Assembly (NCBI GenBank): GCA_016871055.1 | Contig: VFZW01000019.1 | Span: 1-35,721 of the forward strand | Source: Acidobacteriota bacterium | Lineage (GTDB): Bacteria; Acidobacteriota; Terriglobia; Bryobacterales; Bryobacteraceae | Direction: 5' to 3' | Length of the DNA stretch: 35,721 bases | Shown here: in pieces, positions 24,172-34,035 of the stretch | Numbering within the stretch: the stretch's first letter is position 1 | Layout: the number at the start of each line of letters is the position of its first letter | Notes under the pieces: generated by a model | Databases searched by the model: none | What the model was told of the DNA's origin: nothing | Seen by the model: the letters and a program-made list of their open reading frames with translations, nothing else | Position numbers and translations under genes: made by a program

Positions 24172-25976
24172 TTTCCGAGTGCCTCCTTTCGCTGTTTGCT
24201 CCGTACGGTCAGACGCGTAAAGCTGTTCATCGTCGTATAGAGCGCCAGGAACCGCTCGAGCATCGCCGCGAACAGGTACGCACCCGCGCCGACGAACTGT
24301 TCTTCATCGAGTTCGAGATCGATCGCCATGCCGCGCGCGAACGTGATCCCGTTCTCCGAGATCAACCGCGCGAACTCGCGTTTGCTCTGCAACTCGCTGA
24401 TGCCCGCGATCTGCTTCTGCAAGTGTTGGAAGCCCGCATATTCGTACAGGCGCAGAATCTCCTGCAAAGCGTCTCGGCCATCTTCGACCAGAGATAGGTG
24501 ATTCAGCGACAGATGCGAAATCAGCCGCCACAGGGCGCCCTTGCCGGTCGGAGGCCGCACGGTCGGCGTCATCTTGCGCAGCACGATCGCCTTTCGGATC
24601 GACGCCAGGCCGTGCGATTCGAGATCGCCCAATTCGTTGCCGACAGGCATGCGCGCGGGCAGGTCGCGGTTGGTGCACAACGTGCGGACGGTCAGCGCGT
24701 CGAAGTCGGGCCGCATGGGCTTGCCGAGCAGATCAACCAGTGTGATCGACACGTCGGTGCCGTCGTCGCCGCGACGGTTCGACGGCCGCCGCGCGGCGTG
24801 CCAGAATGTCTGGCGCCGCTCCCGGATTCCACCATGGCGGTAGGAGTAGAACGGCTCAAAGTAGGTCACCTCACCGGTCGACGCATTGGCGCTCAGCACC
24901 TCTTCGATCGAAAAGACCTCCATCGCGTTCCGCCGGCGCACGTCGGGGACAACTCGATGCTCGGTCTTGTTTTGGGTCAGCAGAATCGGCTCGGCCGTCT
25001 GCGCGAAGGTGTTCACGATCGGCGTGCAATTGAGCTTGATTGTCTTGTCTTCGACGGAAACCTCCAACTGCTGCATGCGCTCGAACCGTTCAAACCGGTC
25101 GATGAGAAACACGACTTCACATCCGTTGCGAAAGCCGGACGTCTTCAACGCATCAAGCCCCGTCAGCGTGAAGAAGAAGAACTTTTCGGGGCAGTGGAAG
25201 TACTCCTGAATCAGCCGGTATCCCTCAAACGACCGTTTCGGGTAGGGCAGGATTCCTTCGTTGAACTCAAACCCGCCGGCTTTCAAGTTCGACGGCGGCA
25301 GAACGATCGGCGGCCGCCGCGAGTTTGGCGCCAGATCGCGAAGTAAGATCTGGCTACAACTATTGGACAGCAGTTCGTAGAGCGTGTTGACGTTGGCCGA
25401 TTCGCCGTTCAAATAGAAGCGCAGATCCTGCATCTGGAGCTTGTCGAAGGCGGCCTGCCCGGTGAGCTTCAGTTCGAACCGGAGCGCGGCGGCCGCGGAG
25501 GTCACTCTCGGCGGCGGGGTCAACCGGTCCGGCGTTTTCCATTGCGTACCCGCAACCGCCAGCGGCCAAAAGGTCACATCTTGGGACGTCTGGAACCGCA
25601 GCGGCAAGCCATCGACCGGACGGGATTGCAGTGCCGTTCCTCGCGGTACTTTCATGCCGTTCATTAGGCCGGCGTTTTCCAGGTCGGTGAACAGTTCGAC
25701 GATGGACATCGACGGCACCGGCCGGATGAAGTGCGGATACACGATCGACAGCATCGCCTCGGTAATTTCCGGAAACTGATCGTCAATCTTCAGATGCACG
25801 CGCGCGGCGAGGAATGCGAACGCTTCGAGCAACCGCTCGACGTGCGGGTCCTCGCACTGAGTGGCTTCAAGCGTCAGGCGGCTGGCGATCTTCGGATACT
25901 TCTCGGCGAACTCGACGCCCATCTGGCGCAAGAAGGTGAGTTCGCGTTCGTAGTAGAAGAGCAGATCGTCGCGCAT
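24135..25976 (-). CDS. tssF: T6SS baseplate protein TssF
   Basis: MRDDLLFYYERELTFLRQMGVEFAEKYPKIASRLTLEATQCEDPHVERLLEAFAFLAARVHLKIDDQFPEITEAMLSIVYPHFIRPVPSMSIVEL. Confidence 0.95.
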   Translation of the reverse strand: MRDDLLFYYERELTFLRQMGVEFAEKYPKIASRLTLEATQCEDPHVERLLEAFAFLAARVHLKIDDQFPEITEAMLSIVYPHFIRPVPSMSIVELFTDLENAGLMNGMKVPRGTALQSRPVDGLPLRFQTSQDVTFWPLAVAGTQWKTPDRLTPPPRVTSAAAALRFELKLTGQAAFDKLQMQDLRFYLNGESANVNTLYELLSNSCSQILLRDLAPNSRRPPIVLPPSNLKAGGFEFNEGILPYPKRSFEGYRLIQEYFHCPEKFFFFTLTGLDALKTSGFRNGCEVVFLIDRFERFERMQQLEVSVEDKTIKLNCTPIVNTFAQTAEPILLTQNKTEHRVVPDVRRRNAMEVFSIEEVLSANASTGEVTYFEPFYSYRHGGIRERRQTFWHAARRPSNRRGDDGTDVSITLVDLLGKPMRPDFDALTVRTLCTNRDLPARMPVGNELGDLESHGLASIRKAIVLRKMTPTVRPPTGKGALWRLISHLSLNHLSLVEDGRDALQEILRLYEYAGFQHLQKQIAGISELQSKREFARLISENGITFARGMAIDLELDEEQFVGAGAYLFAAMLERFLALYTTMNSFTRLTVRSKQRKEALGKWAPRAGRQILV

Positions 25977-25978
25977 GG

Positions 25979-26461
25979 TCAGCTCTCCACGTTGTAATTC
26001 TGGCTGGCGAGATCAAGGGTCGTATCGAAGGTGATGCGCTCGGGCGCCGGATCCATCTGCAGAAGTCCGTCAACGCGGAACTTCACCTTCATCGAGCCAT
26101 CCTCGGTTGGCACCATGAAGACTTTAGCGTTTTTCAGGCGTGGTTCAAACAACGCCACCGTTGATTCGAGCAGCCACCCGAGGCGGTTTTGATCCCGCGA
26201 CGACCGCAGCGAAAAATGCGATGCGTCCGGGAGTCCGTAGTTGTAGAGAGAGCTTGTGAGCTCGGCCTTGGGATCGGTCGACTCGTCCTTGATGCGCCTG
26301 GTGTTCAGAAGCCATTCCAGATCGCGCCGCAACGCCTCCTTGAGTATCCGCACCGATTGGGCGCGTGTCGGCATGGCTTCCTGCGTGTTTCTCGGATCGC
26401 GATCGGTGATGCGGTCGAGAAAGGGAATGGTTACGCTACTTTCGAAGTCGTTGCGGGCCAT
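25979..26461 (-). CDS. tssE: T6SS baseplate protein TssE (gp25-like)
   Basis: ESSVTIPFLDRITDRDPRNTQEAMPTRAQSVRILKEALRRDLEWLLNTRR...ELTSSLYNYGLPDAS; between tssF and tssA. Confidence 0.93.
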   Translation of the reverse strand: MARNDFESSVTIPFLDRITDRDPRNTQEAMPTRAQSVRILKEALRRDLEWLLNTRRIKDESTDPKAELTSSLYNYGLPDASHFSLRSSRDQNRLGWLLESTVALFEPRLKNAKVFMVPTEDGSMKVKFRVDGLLQMDPAPERITFDTTLDLASQNYNVES

Positions 26462-26468
26462 GCATCAC

Positions 26469-28310
26469 CTATCTCAGCACGTTCATCGCGGCGACGGGAT
26501 CCAAGCGGCATAACTTCGCGTAGAGTTTCTTGGTCGCGTCGCCGTCTTTGTCCGAACGAGCCAGGCACCGGTAGAGCAGCGCGAGCGGTTGCGCGATCGT
26601 TTCCGAAGGTTCCCAGTTCTCCAAGCCGCGGGATTCGATCTCGGCCTCGATTTGTTCGAGGATCGGCATGGCCATCGGCTCGTTGCCGCTATCGATAAAG
26701 ATGCGCGCCAACTGCGTGCGGCGGATGAATCGCCCGCGGCCGGACTGTTCCATTTTCGCTTCGCGGTCGATTAGTTCAACGGCTTCGCGCACGCGACCGC
26801 CGCGCATAGCCTGTTGCGCCAGATCCCACGCATCCGGCGGCGCCTCGACGCCATCTTCTTGTTCTTCGTAGTGCCGGGCCGGCGCGATGGCCGGCTCGTA
26901 CGATTGCTCGGCCGGGCCTGAAGCAGCGGCCGTGACGACATCGTTGTCGAGCCACTGCACGGTCTCGGCATTGGCGACCGGCGTGTCGTCCATCAACGTC
27001 AGCTTGGGCAGGTCCGGATAATCGGCCACAAGCGCGCGGACGAGGCCGACGATGCCCTTGCGGAGGCCATCGTAATACCAGCCGAGTTCCGAGCACGCCC
27101 GAGCCGCGTAGCGGTGCATGTCGAGCCAGCCGCGGCCACAAGGCAAACCGGCGGCTTGTTCGGCGGTGTTAAGGACCTCAAGCCAGTTGCCTTCCATCGA
27201 AAGCTTCTTGAGATTCTGCCGCAGCTCGGAGGGAGGCGCTTCGAGTTTGCTTTGATCGAGCGTGTCACCGGAAGCGCGCAGTTCGCCGATCCGGAACCCG
27301 GCCAGCATCAAATACGGCGCGGGGGAATAGGCGTCCAGTTGCCGCACAAACTTCGCGGCCGAGATGATGCGGGCAATCGCGTCGTCGAGATCAACCGGTT
27401 CAGCCGAGAGTGCACCGCCCTTCTTTTTGGCGGCCCGAACCGGCGCACCGGATGCCGCTTCGGTTTCGTACTCCCCGGTTGCCTCTTCGGCCGTTTCCTC
27501 GTCCTCTGCCGGCTCCTCGCCGGGCGCCGGAGCATCCGGCTCTTTCTCGCGCTTGCGAGCGAGCAATATCCGGATGGTATTCCGCACCTCTTCCATCGAT
27601 CCGCGGATCTTGGAGTAGCCCGGCGCGTAATCTCCGAACTTCTCTTCGCCGATGACATTGAGCCGTTCGATGGCATCCAGGCAGCCGCTCAGATTGGCCT
27701 CGTAGTCGACGTAGTATTGCTTGGACGTCTTGTCGAAGTCGGCGTCGAAGTCTTCGGCGGTGATTTTGCCTTCAGCGACCGCCGTTGTGTATTTTTCCAG
27801 CTTGTCGCCGCCTTCGGCTTCCGCTGCTTCCCGGGTGCCAATGGAACGGGAGTATTTGTAGTCGACCGTACTTTTGCCGCCCTTGGTAATGGTCAGCATG
27901 CGAAGCTGCAGGTCGAAGTTACCGAGCCAATTGAGCGGGGTCGCTCGAAATTCGCTGTCGCCGTCCTCGATCTCCGGGTACAGCGTGTCCCAGAACTGCT
28001 CCAGGAGTTGGGTGATGAACTCGATCGCGGCCTTGAATGAGCCGAAGCCCTCTTTGCGAAGATGGGCTTCGGCTAGCCAGGCCGCGATCTGAACGTCTTT
28101 CGTCTGTGTCGCCAGAGCATCGCCGGCAAGCTTGATGACCTGATTCCAGTCGGCGACCTTCCGCTCCCTGGCCCACACACCCGAGGGGCCGGAGTCATCG
28201 TCCTCACGCCTGGCTTCCTTGATCTTGTCGTAGATCGGCTGGTAGTAAAGATACACTCCGCTCGGATTGTCGCCAGGTATCGGTGCGAGGAGATCGTCGC
28301 GAAGCGGCAT
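26469..28310 (-). CDS. tssA: T6SS protein TssA (ImpA N-terminal domain)
   Basis: DDLLAPIPGDNPSGVYLYYQPIYDKIKEARREDDDSGPSGVWARERKVADWNQVIKLAGDALATQTKDVQIAAWLAEAHLRKEGF. Confidence 0.93.
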   Translation of the reverse strand: MPLRDDLLAPIPGDNPSGVYLYYQPIYDKIKEARREDDDSGPSGVWARERKVADWNQVIKLAGDALATQTKDVQIAAWLAEAHLRKEGFGSFKAAIEFITQLLEQFWDTLYPEIEDGDSEFRATPLNWLGNFDLQLRMLTITKGGKSTVDYKYSRSIGTREAAEAEGGDKLEKYTTAVAEGKITAEDFDADFDKTSKQYYVDYEANLSGCLDAIERLNVIGEEKFGDYAPGYSKIRGSMEEVRNTIRILLARKREKEPDAPAPGEEPAEDEETAEEATGEYETEAASGAPVRAAKKKGGALSAEPVDLDDAIARIISAAKFVRQLDAYSPAPYLMLAGFRIGELRASGDTLDQSKLEAPPSELRQNLKKLSMEGNWLEVLNTAEQAAGLPCGRGWLDMHRYAARACSELGWYYDGLRKGIVGLVRALVADYPDLPKLTLMDDTPVANAETVQWLDNDVVTAAASGPAEQSYEPAIAPARHYEEQEDGVEAPPDAWDLAQQAMRGGRVREAVELIDREAKMEQSGRGRFIRRTQLARIFIDSGNEPMAMPILEQIEAEIESRGLENWEPSETIAQPLALLYRCLARSDKDGDATKKLYAKLCRLDPVAAMNVLR

Positions 28311-28324
28311 TGGTTCCTATCCGC

Positions 28325-29065
28325 CTACGCTTCGGCTTCCGAGCCGGCTTCATCCGGTTCGGGCTCACGGGCAAATTCGATCTTCCGTACTTCGAGCATC
28401 GGGATGTCTTCTCCATCGGCGAGAAGCATCTTCTGGCCGACCGGCTTGACGATCTCGCCATCCTCGATCCAATTCGTCATCCGTCCGAGCTTGACCTGCT
28501 CGTCGCCGGCCGAACTGGCGTCCCAGGTTAGCGCGGGGAGAAGGACTTCACCGAGCTCCATCATCTTGAAGGCCGGACCGGTCTTGACGAGTGCGGGTAT
28601 CCAGAGCAGATCGCGCACGCGCTTTGGCGCTTCGCACTCGATCGACTCGATGTGTTTGTATGGGATCCAGATGTAGGCGCCGGCGGCGTACGCTTCCAGG
28701 CGTGGTCCGATCGTAGGATCGCCGTCGACGAGGGATTCAAACGGCTGGCCGTTGATCGTTCCCTTGAGGTCGCCGTCGGAGTCTCCAGCCTTTGCCGGAA
28801 AATCCTTCTTGATGAATAGGTCTTTGCGGGTTTTTTCCGCGTGCAACGAGGCCCGGTAGAGTACCGTTGCAAGCTTGGCCTCGTCGGAGGCGTCCGCCAG
28901 TATGTGAAGTTGCTTTTCCGCACGGTCGTATTCGCCGGCGAATGCGAGGAGTTCGAAAAGAAACGTCCGGCGCCGGACGTCGGCCGGGTTGTCCCGGACC
29001 TCGACGTTCAGCGCCGCGATCGCTTCCTTGAGTTTGCCTGCTTGATACAGTTCCCTGGCTGTCAT
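28325..29065 (-). CDS. tagJ: TagJ/ImpE-like T6SS accessory protein
   Basis: ARELYQAGKLKEAIAALNVEVRDNPADVRRRTFLFELLAFAGEYDRAEKQLHILADASDEAKLATVLYRASLHAEKTR; location between hcp and tssA. Confidence 0.9.
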   Translation of the reverse strand: MTARELYQAGKLKEAIAALNVEVRDNPADVRRRTFLFELLAFAGEYDRAEKQLHILADASDEAKLATVLYRASLHAEKTRKDLFIKKDFPAKAGDSDGDLKGTINGQPFESLVDGDPTIGPRLEAYAAGAYIWIPYKHIESIECEAPKRVRDLLWIPALVKTGPAFKMMELGEVLLPALTWDASSAGDEQVKLGRMTNWIEDGEIVKPVGQKMLLADGEDIPMLEVRKIEFAREPEPDEAGSEAEA

Positions 29066-29081
29066 TGTCGGAGAAGTTAGT

Positions 29082-29579
29082 CTAGGTAACCGCGTTGGTC
29101 TTGGCGTCGACGCTGAACGTGTTGCCGCCGACCTTGCTGCCGTCGGTGTTCTTCAACTGCGTGTAATCGACCGTCTTCTTGCCGAAGTTGAACGAAACCT
29201 GCTCAACGCCCATCGCACCTTCGTGGCCGCCTTGACTCATTTGATAGCTGGTCACCATCACATCTGTGAGCGTAATTTTTAAGTACTCGTGCTGGCCGTC
29301 GTTAACCGTGGCGAGCGAGACAATCTTGACTTCCTTGACATGCTTGCCGTTGGCGGCATGCTTCTGCAGGATGGCGCTGTGCAGGCCGACATTCATGGAG
29401 ACGACAAGGTCTTGCAGGAAGACCTTGCCCTGGGACGCAGCGCCGCTGTGCGAGCGGTCGCCGGCGCGCTGATTCGTTAGGCCATCTGAAATCGATTCCA
29501 GCTGGATCCACTTTTCATAGCCCTTTTGCGTACATTCGCCAGGTGCCTCGGCGATATGCATTAACAGATTGTTTGGCAT
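29082..29579 (-). CDS. hcp: T6SS inner-tube protein Hcp/TssD
   Basis: MHIAEAPGECTQKGYEKWIQLESISDGLTNQ...GKVFLQDLVVSMNVGLHSAILQKHAANGKHVKEVKIVSLATVNDGQHEYLKITLTDVMVTSYQMSQGG; SD taaggag upstream. Confidence 0.95.
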   Translation of the reverse strand: MPNNLLMHIAEAPGECTQKGYEKWIQLESISDGLTNQRAGDRSHSGAASQGKVFLQDLVVSMNVGLHSAILQKHAANGKHVKEVKIVSLATVNDGQHEYLKITLTDVMVTSYQMSQGGHEGAMGVEQVSFNFGKKTVDYTQLKNTDGSKVGGNTFSVDAKTNAVT

Positions 29580-29704
29580 TCTAAATTCTCCTTAATTTGT
29601 TGTATGGAATGATATCCATGTTGATAGCCACGCGGCTGAGCGCGGCCCTGGTGAGGGCCGACGCACCGCAAACGATCGCGCAGGAAAACTTTGGAAATTG
29701 CCTG

Positions 29705-31180
29705 TTAGCCCTTAGCCGGCGGCGGGAGATCCGCCACCAAGCGGAGCGAAACGGACAGTTCGTCGAGTTGGAAATGCGGTTTGAGGAAAGCAACCGCGCG
29801 GTAGGCACCGGGCTTGCCCGGAACGTCGACCACATCGATGCGCGCCTCACGCAACGGATGCTTGGACTTGGCTTCTTTCGAAGCGTTATCGTCAAGCAGG
29901 ACGTAGTTCGCGATCCAGTTGTTGAGGAACGACTCGCACTGCGACCGGGACATGAAGCTGCCGATCTTGTCGCGCATCATGGCCTTGAGGTAGTGTGCGA
30001 ACCGGCTGACCGCGAAGATGTACGGCAACTGGGCGGATAGCCGAGCATTGGCGTTGGCCGCGTCCTTGTCGTAGAGCTTTGGCTTCTGCGCCGACTGCAC
30101 CGAGAAGAATGCCGCGTAATCGGTATTCTTGCAGTGGACCAGCGGGATGAAGCCGAGGTCGGCGAGTTCTTTTTCGCGACGGTCGGTGACCGGCACTTCG
30201 GTCGGGCACTTCATCACGACATCACCGTCGTCGGTGCGGAAGTTGTGCACCGGGAGACCGTCCACCAAACCGCCGCCTTCCACACCGCGGATAGTTGCGC
30301 ACCAGCGATGCATGGCGAACGACTGGGTGAGTTTGGCGCCCATGGCCCAGGAGGCGTTCATCCACAGGTACTTGCTGTGATCGGTGCCGTCCACGCCTTC
30401 TTCGTAGTTGAAGGCATCGCAAGGCTTGGTGTCCTTGCCGTAAGGCAGGCGACCGAGAACGCGAGGCAGCACGAGGCCGACATAGCGCGAGTCTTCCGAT
30501 TGACGGAACGACTTCCACTTTGCGAATTCGGTGGTATCGAAGATCTTCGCCAGGTCGCGCGGTTGATCGAGCGAGGCAAACCCTTCGAGATTGAACATGC
30601 TCGGGTCGGCGCCAGCGATGAAGGGCGCGTGGGCCGAAGCGGCGACGTTGGAGACGCGTTCGAGAAGCTCAATGTCTTCGGGGTGTTTGCCAAAGGTATA
30701 GTCGCTGATGATGGAGGCGAACGGAGCGCCGCCGAATACACCGAACTCTTCTTCGTACACCTTTTTGAACATTGCGCTTTGGTCGAACTCTGGAGCGCGT
30801 TGCAGGTCGCGGAGGAGTTCGCGTTTGGAGCAGTTGAGGATTTTGATCTTCAACATGTCGGAGGTTTCCGACTGATCCATCATGTACTTCAGTCCGCGCC
30901 AGGTGGATTCCAGTTTCTGGAACGACTCATGGTGCATGATCTCGTTCAACTGGAGCGAAAGCAGATGATCGATCTGCGCGATACGGGCGTTAATGGTGGC
31001 TTCCGCGTCGCGGGAGACGGTCATCTGGCCCTGTAGAATCTGGTTGACGAATTCGCGAACCAGGCTCTTGCCACGCTCGTCGGTTTTGGCTACTTTGCCT
31101 TCCGCGCAGATTTGATCGAGCAGCGCGGATTCGAGAACTTGTTCTTGCGCCTGCGGTTGGGCGCGTTGGGCATCACTCAT
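29705..31180 (-). CDS. tssC: T6SS sheath protein TssC
   Basis: INARIAQIDHLLSLQLNEIMHHESFQKLESTWRGLKYMMDQSETSDMLKIKILNCSKRELLRDLQRAPEFDQSAMFKKVYEEEFGVFGGAPFASIISDYTFG; start set to ATG at 31180, overlapping the tssB stop (ATGAGTGA), not 31219 as in the track. Confidence 0.95.
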   Translation of the reverse strand: MSDAQRAQPQAQEQVLESALLDQICAEGKVAKTDERGKSLVREFVNQILQGQMTVSRDAEATINARIAQIDHLLSLQLNEIMHHESFQKLESTWRGLKYMMDQSETSDMLKIKILNCSKRELLRDLQRAPEFDQSAMFKKVYEEEFGVFGGAPFASIISDYTFGKHPEDIELLERVSNVAASAHAPFIAGADPSMFNLEGFASLDQPRDLAKIFDTTEFAKWKSFRQSEDSRYVGLVLPRVLGRLPYGKDTKPCDAFNYEEGVDGTDHSKYLWMNASWAMGAKLTQSFAMHRWCATIRGVEGGGLVDGLPVHNFRTDDGDVVMKCPTEVPVTDRREKELADLGFIPLVHCKNTDYAAFFSVQSAQKPKLYDKDAANANARLSAQLPYIFAVSRFAHYLKAMMRDKIGSFMSRSQCESFLNNWIANYVLLDDNASKEAKSKHPLREARIDVVDVPGKPGAYRAVAFLKPHFQLDELSVSLRLVADLPPPAKG

Positions 31181-31691
31181 TTCCGCCTCCCATGCCGAGT
31201 TCGGCCTTAAGCGCTTCAAGCGCCTTGGGGTCCTTGGCGGTCTTCATGAGCGCATCTTCGAGCTGTTCGTTGGTCTGCAGCGTTCCGCGCAGATCCGACA
31301 GGCGTTGGCGGAGGTCCATGAGCTCACGCAGCGGCTTGACTTGGCGAACGACGTTTTCGGGAGCGAAATCGTCGAGGCTCTTGAAGTGGAGGTCGACCTT
31401 TAGCTGGCCGGCGTCGGGATCTTCGCTGAGTTTGTTTTCGACAGAGTAGGCCAGGTGCGGCTTCATACCCGCCAGGACCTGGTCAAAATTGTCTGGATTG
31501 ACTTCCGTAAACTTGCGGTCGCGCAACCGGGGCAGCGGTTCGACGGCCTGTCCGGTGAAATCGCCCATGACGCCGAGCACGAAGGGAAGTTCCTTGATTT
31601 CGATTGCGTCGCCGATTTCTACGTCGTAGGTAATTTGGACGCGTGGTGGGCGAACCCGGTCCAGTTTGTGTTGCGTACTCTCTCTTGCCAT
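31173..31691 (-). CDS. tssB: T6SS sheath protein TssB
   Basis: KLDRVRPPRVQITYDVEIGDAIEIKELPFVLGVMGDFTGQAVEPLPRLRDRKFTEVNPDNFDQVLAGMKPHLAYSVENKL. Confidence 0.95.
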   Translation of the reverse strand: MARESTQHKLDRVRPPRVQITYDVEIGDAIEIKELPFVLGVMGDFTGQAVEPLPRLRDRKFTEVNPDNFDQVLAGMKPHLAYSVENKLSEDPDAGQLKVDLHFKSLDDFAPENVVRQVKPLRELMDLRQRLSDLRGTLQTNEQLEDALMKTAKDPKALEALKAELGMGGGNE

Positions 31692-32248
31692 AAGCTCCTC
31701 AAGTTGGGTCTGTGGAAACTGTGATTACTGAGTGCCGAAGCACCGGCTTTTGTACTACGAAAGAATGACTTCGCCGGTGGGACGGGAATGCAGTCCTGTT
31801 CGAGTGTATCCGCGCCCCCGCTGGCAGTCAAGGGCTTCTTTCACGGAAGCTTGTCGAACTTGCGTTCCGTCTGCCGTCTTCTGTCTGGTAAAGCGCGGAC
31901 CACGGGGAAAACCCATCACAATCTCGCAGAAGAGTTGTGGTGCTCGCTTCCGAATCGTTACAACGATCTTCGAACCCGCCGAGAGGAGCCGTCGATGGCC
32001 CCTCTCCGGGTCTGGTACTCCCGGTCGATCCCGCTGTCAGCCTCCCTGATAAAGCTCAGGCGTTCAGGCGGGACTTTAGTACTGAGAGTCCTAGATCAAA
32101 AGTATACACGACGTCCTCGCTGCCGGTCAAGGAATCGGGATGTCAAGGCAAAGTAAGAATGTATGTCCCTTTGGGTGGATTTGAGAATAAGTCATGTTAG
32201 CGTGGTCGTGCCGGGATTTTCCAGCCGCGGAAAGGTAGCCTGGAAGAG

Positions 32249-33208
32249 ATGGACGTTCAAATTGTTGGGGGCGGCATTATCGGGCTCAGTATTGCGTGGC
32301 GGCTTGCGCAGCGAGGCGTCAAGGTGGCTGTTTGCGAGAAAGGGCCGATCGCATCGGAGTCGAGTTGGGCGGGGGCGGGGATGCTGTCGCCGGGAGGGGA
32401 GTTCCGGGCCGATTCGCCGTGGACAAGACGGGCGATTGAGAGCCTCGCGCTTTTTACGCCTTTCATCGAAGAGTTGCGATCCGAGGGTGGGTTACCGATC
32501 GACTTCCATGTCTGCGGCGCGATGGAATTGGACAACCCGGAGCCGCCGGCGCCGGGCATAGAGTGGCAAGCGCTATCGCCGGACGAGGCAACACGCCGCG
32601 CACCGATTCCTGGCAGCGGCGCGGCGCGCTGGTTTCCTGGTGAGGCGCAGGCCGATCCGCGTTCAATCTGTAATGGACTTGCCGCCGTTTGCCGCGCGCG
32701 CGGGGTTCAGTTCCACGAACATACGCCGATAGACCGGCCGGCGTCGCCTTGCGTTATTGCGGCCGGGGCGTGGGCATCGCGGATCCGAACCGGCATTCCT
32801 CGGGCCTATCCAGTGCGAGGTACGCTCCTGGGATATCACCTTGAACCGGGCACGCTGTCCTGTATTGTGCGGCGTGGTCACCATTACGCATTGCAGCGGC
32901 AGTCCGGGTTCACGATTTTCGGCTCCGACCACACTCCCGACGTATGGACCTATGCACCGGATCCCGCGAGTGTGAATTTGTTGCGCCGGGCGGCTGGCGA
33001 CTTGTTGCCGACCTTGCTCGATCGGCCGCCCGACGAAGTTTGGACCGGACTGCGGCCGGCGTCGGAGGCCTCCGATCCGGTCGTCGAGAAAATTCCCGGC
33101 GAGAACACTTGGCTCGCCTATGGGCACTTCCGAAACGGAATACTGCTCGCGCCGATCACGGCGAGAATGATCGCGGACTCGATCACGTCCACGCTGGGAA
33201 CGGATTAG
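32249..33208 (+). CDS. thiO: FAD-dependent glycine oxidase ThiO-like
   Basis: MDVQIVGGGIIGLSIAWRLAQRGVKVAVCEKGPIASESSWAGAGMLSPGGE...VIAAGAWASRI...PVRGTLLGY...WTGLRPASEASDPVVEKIPGENTWLAYGHFRNGILLAPITARMIAD. Confidence 0.85.
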   Translation: MDVQIVGGGIIGLSIAWRLAQRGVKVAVCEKGPIASESSWAGAGMLSPGGEFRADSPWTRRAIESLALFTPFIEELRSEGGLPIDFHVCGAMELDNPEPPAPGIEWQALSPDEATRRAPIPGSGAARWFPGEAQADPRSICNGLAAVCRARGVQFHEHTPIDRPASPCVIAAGAWASRIRTGIPRAYPVRGTLLGYHLEPGTLSCIVRRGHHYALQRQSGFTIFGSDHTPDVWTYAPDPASVNLLRRAAGDLLPTLLDRPPDEVWTGLRPASEASDPVVEKIPGENTWLAYGHFRNGILLAPITARMIADSITSTLGTD

Positions 33209-34016
33209 CGCGGCCGGTAGTGCATTCGGCGACCAGATCGGGAACGCGCTTGCGGCGGCGCATCAGGCCTTCGAGCAATTTTTCGAGTGCGCCGCGCTCA
33301 TCACCCGGCAGCCATGACTCGGGAGTCTGCCGGAGGATGCGGTCCATCAATTCGGCCGGGACGCTTTCGATGCGCTCGAGCCAAGGTGCGAAATCGCCGA
33401 CGCCGCGCACGCGGGCGTAAACTTGCGGACGGAAGAAGAGGCCAAACAGCGGGGAATCGTGGAATGCCCAGTTTGGGCCGTCGAACAGAAAGCCGTGATC
33501 CATCATTTGAGCGACGAAGCCAACCTGCAAGGGGTTGGCTGCGCCGGGCACCCATTCGCCGATGCGAGCGCGGAAGAAGATGGCTTGGCGAGAGTCGCTG
33601 TTGCCGGCCCATTTGTCGAAGGCGAGCACGGCGAGGAAGTCATCAGGATTGACGACCTTCTTGATTAGCGCGTCGGGCAAGATGTCGTAGACGGCTTGTG
33701 TGATCGGGTTGCCGGGGTATCGCGAACCGAAGTGCCAGCCGGGCGTGACGGCGCGGCGGGAAGAACCCATTTGAATGGAGACGTCGGGATTGGCGGCCAG
33801 GAACTCCGCGGAAACCTCAATGACACGAACCTCCGGGTGCGCGATGTCGAGGTAATCGAGAAGCATGGAGGCCACCCACTCGTTCACGAGCACGCGGCGG
33901 TGCTGGGGATTGTCGGTGAATTTGACGACGTAAAAGTGGCCGTCGTCGCCTTCCATGAGATGGGCCTGCGCGCCGCCCCGCATGCGGCGTAACTGTCGGC
34001 GGGCGAGAACCGGCAT
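33183..34016 (-). CDS. HipA-like kinase-fold protein
   Basis: GGAQAHLMEGDDGHFYVVKFTDNPQHRRVLVNEWVASMLLDYLDIAHPEVRVIEVS...FLAVLAFDKWAGNSDSRQAIFFR...VGFVAQMMDHGFLFDG. Confidence 0.75.
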   Translation of the reverse strand: MPVLARRQLRRMRGGAQAHLMEGDDGHFYVVKFTDNPQHRRVLVNEWVASMLLDYLDIAHPEVRVIEVSAEFLAANPDVSIQMGSSRRAVTPGWHFGSRYPGNPITQAVYDILPDALIKKVVNPDDFLAVLAFDKWAGNSDSRQAIFFRARIGEWVPGAANPLQVGFVAQMMDHGFLFDGPNWAFHDSPLFGLFFRPQVYARVRGVGDFAPWLERIESVPAELMDRILRQTPESWLPGDERGALEKLLEGLMRRRKRVPDLVAECTTGRANPFPAWT

Positions 34017-34035
34017 CTTAGTCTAGTCTAGATAT

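Noticed and set aside
29581-29895. 104-aa minus-strand ORF in front of hcp
   Set aside because: Two thirds overlap tssC in another frame; Arg/Ser-rich composition typical of a spurious frame.
31732-32200. ORFs of 87-122 aa in the tssB-thiO gap
   Set aside because: Three overlapping frames, no domain signature, no good SD; more likely non-coding control region.
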